DNA of 46,434 bases. Source: Lentisphaerota bacterium (GTDB lineage Bacteria > Verrucomicrobiota > Kiritimatiellia > CAIQIC01 > Lenti-01). A program made the position numbers and the translations under genes. Within the stretch, counting starts at the first letter, position 1. Every line of letters begins with the position of its first letter. This document shows, piece by piece, positions 24,612-31,181 of this stretch. Under the pieces are notes generated by a model. It was not told where the DNA came from and did not search any database. It was given only the letters and a program-made list of their open reading frames with translations. The DNA is taken from assembly GCA_012514035.1 (NCBI GenBank), contig JAAZBB010000032.1, forward strand, positions 1-46,434, written 5' to 3'.

Positions 24612-26434
24612 AGTCCTTCTTCCTCCTGTTCGGAGGCTGATAGATGCGATTTCTGGCCGCGACCGCGGGCGCTGCGGATGTTTCGCAATTCTTCGCGCCA
24701 CAACTCTGGGGTGCGCATGTCGGAGACGGTTTCCCGGCTGAAGATGTAATCCGCCCAGCGGATGTCCTGTCCCGGGAGGACAAGCAAAAGGCTGGAATCA
24801 TACACCTTTTTTGCCGGATAGAGCGCCTTCGGTCCAATTATGCGAGCCCAGAAGGATCTTGGCGAGGTCCACGACTACGAGTTTTTCGTGAAGGGGGATG
24901 CCTGGGACATGCAATCGGACATCGATTCCCCGAGCTCGGAGTCGTTCCGCCCAGCGATCATGATCCTGGCTGCTGGAATCGCCTTCGCTGGAAGGCTGGT
25001 TGAGCAAGAGATAGACATAGATGCCTCGGCGTTCAACGGCACTGACAAGGGCTTCGAGAAGCTCGGTCCGCAGGGGGGCGGAGGCGTCCGGGTCCGGCCG
25101 GCATGACATACATGGAGATGAGAATGGACTGGCGCGCGTTATTAACTAAATTCAGCAGGACCGGGAAGTAGGCCTCATCCGCGAGATATTGGACGGAAGC
25201 CGTTGTTTGAAAGGCGGGGAACGGTTTTCTGATAATTGTCCAATTGGTTCGGGGTCCGGTTGGGGGCAACCCGGTAAAGTACTCTCCGGGCTTGAGTACT
25301 GTCTCTGGTGGGGTAAGGGGAACAGCGGCCGGCTCCAAAACCTGAAAAGGCTGGATATCGGGTTGTTGTTCGATCCAGTCAAAGAAGCGGAGATAGGTCG
25401 TTGCTAATTGAGGGGATTCAAGCCAGAGGAGATCTTCGATGTTGAGCGTGAATGCGCTGGCGTCCCAGTTAGCCGATCCAGTCCAGACGGAATGGTGGTC
25501 GATCACGGCCGCCTTGAGGTGAAGCAGGCTTTGCTTTCGACCCCACCAGAAGACGCTGGCCCCGGCGGAGGCCAGCGATCGCAGGATATCAGGGCTGGCC
25601 AGCATTTCGGAATCCACCAAGATGCGGATGGCCACATTCGATTGCGCCGCCTTTTCCCGGAGCGCATCGCACAGGGGCGGATAAGTCAGAAGATACATGG
25701 CCACGTCAACGCGCGAGGTGGCGGAGAGAATTTGTTCACGGAGGATCGCCGCGCCTTCATTAGCCGGACTGAAAAAGACCGCTGCCTGTTTTACGGGGCA
25801 ATGAAAAACCCCGGTGGCGGACAGCGGCGGGCTTTCTGGCCTTGTCGTACGTGGGTATATTTCTGAACCGTGTTCAGTCCATGGACCATCGTTTATAAGC
25901 AACTCGTTCAACCGCTGCCGGTAGCGGGCGGCCAGTTCCGAGGAGTCGATGCATAAAACATCTTCGATATTCGTGTCGAACGCTTGGCGGGTCCAATTAG
26001 CGGCCCCGGTCAACACGATATTGTCGTCGATGACCGCACATTTGAGATGAAGTTTGCCGTTGGGGATCCGGGTAATGAAAATCTGAACTCCGCTTCGAGC
26101 GAGTTGATGGAGGATATTGACGAGGGCGGGGCTTGAAAGCTCGGGCCCGACAAAAACCCGAACGGGCAGTTGGCTCTCAGCGGAAAGAAAGCAAAGCGCC
26201 TGGACCATTTTTTCATTGGTGAACTGAAACATCGCAACATCCACGCTTTTCTTAGCAGAAAGCAGGGATTGCAGGATGAGCGCCTCTGCCGTTTCTCCAG
26301 GACAGAAGGCCACTTGGACTCCCGACAGATCAATTGCCAGGGATGCCGGTGAAAAGGATGGCAGGATAAGGATATAAAGAGAAGAAAGAGAGAAATAATA
26401 GAAGTCTACGAGATCTCGGGAACTCGGGCTTCAT
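24608..26434 (-). pseudogene. Exported three-HKD phospholipase D-like gene with three apparent +1 frameshifts
   Basis: Reading this locus as one gene needs three frame changes, each equal to one surplus base: between a signal-peptide frame starting at 26434 (MKPEFPRSRRLLLFLSFF) and the main frame, near a T4 run at 26352-26355; near a C6 run at 25073-25078; and near an A6 run at 24807-24812. The restored product is about 607 residues with a signal peptide ending SPASLA and three HKD motifs: HLKCAVIDDNIVLTGAANW, HLKAAVIDHHSVWTGSANW and HEKLVVVDLAKILLGSHNW. The last frame ends in a TGA overlapping the next gene's ATG, which supports the reconstruction. The cause may be real decay, homopolymer sequencing error or slippage. 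The longest single frame (25033-26313) would lack both ends. Confidence 0.75.
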
Positions 26435-26498
26435 TGCGTTTTGAGCATAGTTAAATATCATGCCATCTGTACAGTAAATTTTACAGAAAAAAAGTCGT

Positions 26499-28124
26499 TC
26501 AGCATCGAGACTGCAAATTCGCTTCATCCCACGTCCAGCGGAGGAATTGGCGGCGGAGGGGCTTGGGTAGGCCGCGGGTGGGCAGTGGCGGCTCGCCGTG
26601 CAGGTGCGGGGCGAGGGGGGATGGAATGTCGCTCGCGCCGGCATGACGGTAACCGCGAATTAGCGCCTCGGCCGCGAGTTTTGGAGAAAGGCCGCGGACT
26701 TGCATCAAGAAATCGAAGACGGCCGAGACGAGATCGGAGAGCGGATTGCCGTGGGGCTGGGGAAAACGAGTGGACATCCAATCGGAAAAGGTTATGAAGC
26801 TGCCGAAAACGGAAGCGGTGTTTTGCCAGATGAGGGGTGCGGCGGGGATAAAGCGCTGGGAGTTGACAATGGCGTCCCACCAGTGGGCGAAGCGCACGGT
26901 GCGGGTGAGATACTCGGCGGGCCAATCGCGGGTGGACAGGATTTCGTAGGGTGACGCGGGGTTGTAGAGCATGGTGAAGGCGTCGTCGTGGCGCGCAATG
27001 GGGGCGCCGGGGAGTTTTTTCAGGATGCCGAGCTGGATTTCGTGCGGGCCGAGGGCGAACAGGCGATCGAAGCCGGCGGCGAAGCTGTCGGGCGTTTCGC
27101 CGGGGAGCCCGGCGATGAGGTCGGTATGCAGGAAGGCGTGGGTGTGTTCGCGCAGGAAACGCAGGTTGTCGGCCGCGCGCTCGAGGTTCTGCGGGCGGCG
27201 AATGGTTTCGAGGACAGTGGGATTGAACGACTGGATGCCGATTTCGAGCTGGAGCGAACGCGACGGGAAGCGGGCAAGGATATCGCGCAATTCGTTAGGG
27301 AAGCGGTCGGGGAGCATTTCGAAGTGAAGAAAGAGGCCGGGATATTGAGGCAGACGATCAAGAAAGAATGAGAGAATTTTGATGGCGTGGGGAATATCGA
27401 GGTTGAATGAACGGTCGCAGAATTTGAAGATGCGCGCGCCGCGGGCGAGGAGTTTGTCAAAAGCAGAGAAAAGCGGGGGAAGGGGGAAGTAGCGCACGAA
27501 TTCGTCGTTGGCGGAGACGCAGTAGTCGCAGTGCATGGCGCAGCCACGGGAGGATTCGACATAGAGCAAGCGGTGGGCGAGATCGGCGTCGGTGTACTCG
27601 TCATAGGGGAGTTGGAGGGTGGAAAGTTCGGGCGGCGGCGGGTGCAAGCTCCGTTCCGGCGGTTGGCCAGCAAGAACGTCGCGGCAAAGTGCGGCGAAGG
27701 CCAGATCGCCTTCGCCGAGGATCAGGAAATCGGCAAAATCCGTAACAGCCGTTTTGACAGGATGAACAGGATTTTCAGGATTGAATGGGGAGGGACGGCG
27801 CACCGCACTGTCCGGCCTGTCGAAACCATTAATTTCCGGTCCGCCGAGGACAATTATCAACCGGGGCACTTTGCGGCGCAGGAAGGGGAGGAGTTCGGCG
27901 ACGCGGGCGGTGTTCCAGATATAGGCGCCAAGGCCGAGGATCTTGGGCTTGCGCGCGGCGATGGTGTCGGCGATTTCGGCGGCGGACTGCTGGATGGTGA
28001 ATTCGGCCAGTTCCGTTTGCGCGCGCAGGTCACCCATGTTCGCCAGCAGATACCGTGCGCCCAGCGAGCTGTGACTGTGCCGCGCGTTGATCGCGGCGAA
28101 GAGGATGGGAAGGGAACCGGACAT
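26499..28124 (-). CDS. Cobalamin-binding radical SAM protein (DUF4080 type)
   Basis: B12-dependent radical SAM enzyme of unknown substrate. In 541 residues it has an N-terminal cobalamin-binding Rossmann domain (ARHSHSSLGARYLLANM at the start, GGPE about residue 96, GEGD about 138), then a radical SAM barrel with YVESSRGCAMHCDYCVSAND (CX3CX2C), followed by a DUF4080-like C-terminal domain ending PLRRQFLRWTWDEA. Residues about 104-123 are encoded by a 60-bp dispersed repeat in frame, in the loop between GGPE and GEGD. The coding 3' end (26520-26556) recurs at 21401 and 20814. GTCCGGTTCC precedes the ATG without a strong ribosome site. Confidence 0.85.
   Translation of the reverse strand: MSGSLPILFAAINARHSHSSLGARYLLANMGDLRAQTELAEFTIQQSAAEIADTIAARKPKILGLGAYIWNTARVAELLPFLRRKVPRLIIVLGGPEINGFDRPDSAVRRPSPFNPENPVHPVKTAVTDFADFLILGEGDLAFAALCRDVLAGQPPERSLHPPPPELSTLQLPYDEYTDADLAHRLLYVESSRGCAMHCDYCVSANDEFVRYFPLPPLFSAFDKLLARGARIFKFCDRSFNLDIPHAIKILSFFLDRLPQYPGLFLHFEMLPDRFPNELRDILARFPSRSLQLEIGIQSFNPTVLETIRRPQNLERAADNLRFLREHTHAFLHTDLIAGLPGETPDSFAAGFDRLFALGPHEIQLGILKKLPGAPIARHDDAFTMLYNPASPYEILSTRDWPAEYLTRTVRFAHWWDAIVNSQRFIPAAPLIWQNTASVFGSFITFSDWMSTRFPQPHGNPLSDLVSAVFDFLMQVRGLSPKLAAEALIRGYRHAGASDIPSPLAPHLHGEPPLPTRGLPKPLRRQFLRWTWDEANLQSRC
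26520..26556. repeat. Copy C: source of the 3'-end repeat, inside the radical SAM gene
   Basis: Codons for RRQFLRWTWDEA at the end of the cobalamin-radical SAM gene. The same orientation is found at 21401 and 20814, so the three copies are direct repeats enclosing the accessory block. The arrangement resembles attachment-site duplication by elements that insert at gene 3' ends. Confidence 0.75.
27756..27815. repeat. 60-bp dispersed repeat in frame within the radical SAM gene
   Basis: Matches the intergenic module at 20570-20629 at 49 of 60 positions without gaps. It is exactly 20 codons long, reads without stops on the coding strand (PDSAVRRPSPFNPENPVHPV) and sits in a surface-type loop. Confidence 0.8.
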
Positions 28125-28282
28125 TAAAGGGAATTGTAGCAGGGAAATCTCATTGAGAGAACCGCGAACAACGCGAAACGAAGCCTGAGCATTGCCTCAA
28201 CAAACATGGCATCTGGAGATGGGCCGGCGGCGGGAAAGGCTTGTTTTTCAGGCCACCGGTCGGCACTATCCAAGCAGTGGAC

Positions 28283-28356
28283 GGGCCCTTAGCTCAGTTG
28301 GTCAGAGCGGAAGACTCATAATCTTCTGGTCGCAGGTTCAAGTCCTGCAGGGCCCA
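28283..28356 (+). tRNA. tRNA with CAT anticodon (Met elongator or Ile2)
   Basis: Cloverleaf: acceptor GGGCCCT/AGGGCCC, D arm GCTC...GAGC, anticodon stem GAAGA/TCTTC around CTCATAA, T arm GCAGG TTCAAGT CCTGC, discriminator A, no encoded CCA. The CCTTAGCTCAG start, GGTCGC variable region and TTCAAGTCC T loop resemble bacterial tRNA-Ile2, which TilS modifies with lysidine; an elongator Met tRNA is the alternative. Confidence 0.93.
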
Positions 28357-28436
28357 AAAATTCTGGGTGGATAGTCGCTGCCTGGAGACAGCCGGCTGGC
28401 CATCTCCAGGCATGGATGATTGCGGTTTGCCGGGGG

Positions 28437-29003
28437 TCAGAACTGCACAGTGGGGGCGGTTTCCGCGCCCGAGGTGGCTTCGAAAGCCGTGCGGGTTGTG
28501 AAACCTGCCATCCGCGCCACGAGGGCGGCGGGCATCCGGCGGATGGTGGTGTTGTAGCCTTGCACGGCGCTGTTGTAGCGCTGGCGTTCCACGTTGATCC
28601 GGTTCTCGGTGCCGGCCAGTTCGTCCTGCAGGGCGAGGAAGTTCTGGTTTGCCTTGATGTCAGGGTAGTTTTCCACCACGACCATCAGGCGTCCGAGCGC
28701 ACCTTCCAACCGGGAGGCGGCCTCCGCCTTCTGGTCGACCGTGCGGGCTTCGCCCCACTGGCTGCGCAGGCGGGTGACTTCCTCCAGGAGGCCTTTCTCA
28801 TGTTCGGCATAGCCCTTGACCGTATTGACCAGATTGGGGATCAAATCGAACCGTCGCTGCAGCACCGATTCCACATTGCCCCAGGCTTTGTTGCATTCCT
28901 CGTCCTGCGTGACGATCCCGTTGTACAGGCCCATGAGCAGGAGGCCCGCCAACAAAACCACCGCGATCAATCCGATTCCCGTCAGCAAGCATCCACCTTT
29001 CAT
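28437..29003 (-). CDS. lemA: LemA family protein
   Basis: LemA-family membrane protein: a membrane segment at residues 8-27, then a four-helix domain facing outward. The hallmark NVESVLQRRFDLIPNLVNTV and the ENYPDIKANQNFLALQDELA stretch are both present. Length is 188 residues. The role in bacteria is not well defined; the family is often linked to envelope stress and is usually next to a TPM-domain protein, as here. It follows that gene by 36 bp on the same strand with AAGGAGAG upstream of the ATG. The C-terminus is a low-complexity Thr/Ala tail. Confidence 0.93.
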   Translation of the reverse strand: MKGGCLLTGIGLIAVVLLAGLLLMGLYNGIVTQDEECNKAWGNVESVLQRRFDLIPNLVNTVKGYAEHEKGLLEEVTRLRSQWGEARTVDQKAEAASRLEGALGRLMVVVENYPDIKANQNFLALQDELAGTENRINVERQRYNSAVQGYNTTIRRMPAALVARMAGFTTRTAFEATSGAETAPTVQF

Positions 29004-29039
29004 CGCCGTCTCTCCTTGGGTTCTGGGTTCCTGTTCATA

Positions 29040-29801
29040 TTACCAGCCGCGACTGGCTCCGCCGCCGCCTGACCGGCCGCCGCTAAAACCGCCGAAGCCT
29101 CCACCGCCACGGGAAAATCCGCCGTGGCGGATGCCGCCGCCTCCGCCGCCGCCGCCGTGGCCTCCGCCGCCGCTTTCCCGGTGGCTTCTGACTGCCGCGA
29201 CGACGATCAGGATGAAAATTCCGATGAAAAAGATAAAAAACACGATGGTGGCCACGGGGACCGGATTGCGGGCGATGGTGTCTGGCAGCGGTTGACCGGC
29301 CATGACGTCCAGCAGCAGCTCTGCCCCTGCCGTCAATCCGCCGGCATAATCGCTCTGCTTGAACTTCGGGATCACGGCGGAATCCAGGATCCGTCCGCAG
29401 CGGGCATCGGTGAGTACCGCTTCAAAGCCGTATCCCGGTTCGATTCGCACCCGGCGGTCCGCGATCGCCGCCAGCAGCAAAATGCTGTTGTCTTTGTCCT
29501 TTTCGCCGATCCCCCACTGCTGGAACAGCTTGTTGGCAAAGTCGTTGATTTCGCCGCCCATCAGCGACGGCAATGTCACCACGGCCAGTTCGGCGCCAGT
29601 GGTTTTCCGGGCTTCGGCGAGGCGTTGTTCCAAGGCGGATTTTTGCTCGGGGGTGAAGACTCCGGCCCAGTCGCTGACATAGCCCTGGGGTTGCAAGCCT
29701 TGTCGGAACCGGTCGGATTCGATCCGGCCATCCTGGGCGGAAGCGCCAATGGTCGCCCAGAGGCAAGTCCATGCCAGCCAGTGCCATGCCCGTGGTATCA
29801 T
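29040..29801 (-). CDS. TPM-domain protein (YgcG family)
   Basis: Exported, membrane-anchored TPM-domain protein of 253 residues. It has a signal peptide (WLAWTCLWATIGASA), then the TPM domain (about 40-170: VSDWAGVFTPEQKSALEQRL, ELAVVTLPSL, WGIGEKDKDNSILLLAAIAD, ARCGRILDSAVIPKFKQSDY), a membrane segment (VATIVFFIFFIGIFILIVVA, about 184-203) and a Gly/Ser-rich tail ending GGGGASRGW. Such YgcG-like proteins pair with LemA, with suggested roles in photosystem repair in plants and envelope maintenance in bacteria. It is the first gene of the two-gene operon. The poly-Gly tail is a frequent feature of the family. Confidence 0.92.
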   Translation of the reverse strand: MIPRAWHWLAWTCLWATIGASAQDGRIESDRFRQGLQPQGYVSDWAGVFTPEQKSALEQRLAEARKTTGAELAVVTLPSLMGGEINDFANKLFQQWGIGEKDKDNSILLLAAIADRRVRIEPGYGFEAVLTDARCGRILDSAVIPKFKQSDYAGGLTAGAELLLDVMAGQPLPDTIARNPVPVATIVFFIFFIGIFILIVVAAVRSHRESGGGGHGGGGGGGGIRHGGFSRGGGGFGGFSGGRSGGGGASRGW

Positions 29802-29870
29802 GTTCGGAATCCTAGCTCTTTCTCCTGGTGGCGTCAGCAGGTTTTTGCGCGAAATGGCGTGGAGCGCTGC

Positions 29871-29905
29871 AAAAAAAAACAGCCGGCCCCAACGGGACCG
29901 GCTGC
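29871..29905 (-). terminator. Rho-independent terminator after the small Pro-rich gene
   Basis: On the minus strand GCAGCCGGTCCC-GTT-GGGGCCGGCTG (one mismatched pair near the loop) is followed by nine T. It ends transcription of the 114-residue protein gene before the TPM-LemA operon. Confidence 0.92.
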
Positions 29906-29923
29906 GATTTCAATGAATCGATC

Positions 29924-30268
29924 TTAATGGAATGGGCGGTGTCTGGGGTGGCGGCCATAATACACCGGTGGCGGTGGCTGGCGCCACTGATACGTCCGCG
30001 GGGGGGCGTAACGCCGCGGGGGCGGCGGACGCGGGCACCCATAATACACGGGCGGCGGGGGCGGGGGAGAGTAGCATCCCACGCTGACCGCCGGCGCACA
30101 GTCGCGGCTGGAAGCGGCGGCCGCTATGACCGTGCCGGCGATGGCGCCGACGACGACCCCGGCCAGGATATCCCCGGCATGATGATGGCGCGCCGAAGCG
30201 CCCAAGGGCACGGCCATGGCCGCAGCGACGGCCACGGCGATGGTTTTTGCGGACAGGGTTGTTTTCAT
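29924..30268 (-). CDS. Small exported Gly-zipper / Pro-rich protein, unknown
   Basis: The 114-residue protein begins at 30268, where GGAGGA lies 6 bp upstream. It has a signal peptide (TLSAKTIAVAVAAAMAVPLGASA), then a small-residue membrane-like helix (GDILAGVVVGAIAGTVIAAA) resembling a glycine zipper, two Cys (DCAP, VGCYSPP), and a Pro/Tyr/Arg-rich tail with PPPPPVYYG repeats. Such proteins are usually envelope-located and of unknown role. It is monocistronic with its own terminator. Confidence 0.72.
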   Translation of the reverse strand: MKTTLSAKTIAVAVAAAMAVPLGASARHHHAGDILAGVVVGAIAGTVIAAAASSRDCAPAVSVGCYSPPPPPPVYYGCPRPPPPRRYAPPRTYQWRQPPPPVYYGRHPRHRPFH

Positions 30269-30451
30269 TTTGAATCCTCCGGCTGTTTCGTCTTTCACCC
30301 ACGGAAGTCGCCGTCAGAGATCAAAAGGTTACGGGTAGGGACGAGAAACAGCCGGCCGGCCCGCTCTACGGCGCTCAACGAGCCCCGCGCGCTCCGCTCA
30401 ACCGCCCCGGAAAACAGCCCGAAAACCCCCGAAAACAGCCTGAAATCAGAG

Positions 30452-30556
30452 TTTTCCACAGTGTGGACAAATTCTTTCCATTGTGTGGAAAAACGGCGAA
30501 AAGTTTTTCCATTGTGTGGAAAAATCGGCCAAATATTTTCCATATTGAGTGTGAAA
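30452..30556. repeat. Array of 31-bp-spaced palindromes, intergenic
   Basis: Four copies of a palindrome related to TTCCATTGTGTGGAA start at 30454, 30476, 30507 and 30538. The first (TTCCACAGTGTGGAC) and last (TTCCATATTGAGTGTGAA) are degenerate, and the middle two are exact. The last two steps are 31 bp each and the first is 22 bp. Arms TTTTCCA/TGGAAAA would pair. The array lies just beyond the 3' end of the PEP-CTERM gene. The same repeat and period occur in tilS. Confidence 0.88.
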
Positions 30557-30576
30557 AACCTCATTGTAAGAACGGC

Positions 30577-31167
30577 TTACATATTGGTTCTGCGCCGTCT
30601 GCAAATAGAAAGACCGAGTCCGCCAATCCATATCAGCGTGAATGTCGCCGGTTCCGGTATAACCCCAGTTGCTCCGGCGGCTATACCGATGCCTGGAGTT
30701 GATTCGTATGCCCATTCATGGATGACTACATAGATGTCGTCATAGTCCGTCGTGATTCTCGCCCATCCATAATACGTTTGCTCGTCCGCCTCGAATTCCA
30801 GCCCCATATAGCCGTTGTCCACTCCGGCCCACGGCCCAAAACTCACTGTATTGTCGTCAAGCAACCTTATCCATTGCACCATGGTCTGCGAACCGCCTTG
30901 CCAATAGTCCGCAAGCGATTGATCGATCACGGTTCCAGAGGTCAACGGACCTCCGGTTCTGTTATCTCCTTGGGAATTCACGGAAAACTCCGTCATCAAA
31001 GTGAATGTGTACAGGAAATCCACGATGGAATCCTGATTCAAATCCATTGGCAAATATCCTGTGTCGATATCCTGTATTCCCGACCATACAATGCTCGGGA
31101 ACGCACTTGCGCCGGAGCCCAAAGCCAGTACGCCGCATATTATCGACCAGGCGAGGAAGATGCGCAT
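30577..31167 (-). CDS. PEP-CTERM sorting-signal protein
   Basis: Exported protein with a C-terminal exosortase signal. The 196-residue chain has a signal peptide (FLAWSIICGVLALGSGASA), a beta-rich body with an EF-hand-like DLNQDSIVDF loop, and a PEP-CTERM tail: VIPEPATFTLIWIGGLGLSI then CRRRR. The tail would be cut by an exosortase (EpsH), which is not in this window. It begins 14 bp after the stop of the subtilase gene with AAGGGGGGG as ribosome site, so the two are probably one operon. Body function is unknown. Confidence 0.85.
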   Translation of the reverse strand: MRIFLAWSIICGVLALGSGASAFPSIVWSGIQDIDTGYLPMDLNQDSIVDFLYTFTLMTEFSVNSQGDNRTGGPLTSGTVIDQSLADYWQGGSQTMVQWIRLLDDNTVSFGPWAGVDNGYMGLEFEADEQTYYGWARITTDYDDIYVVIHEWAYESTPGIGIAAGATGVIPEPATFTLIWIGGLGLSICRRRRTNM

Positions 31168-31181
31168 GGCGCGGCCCCCCC

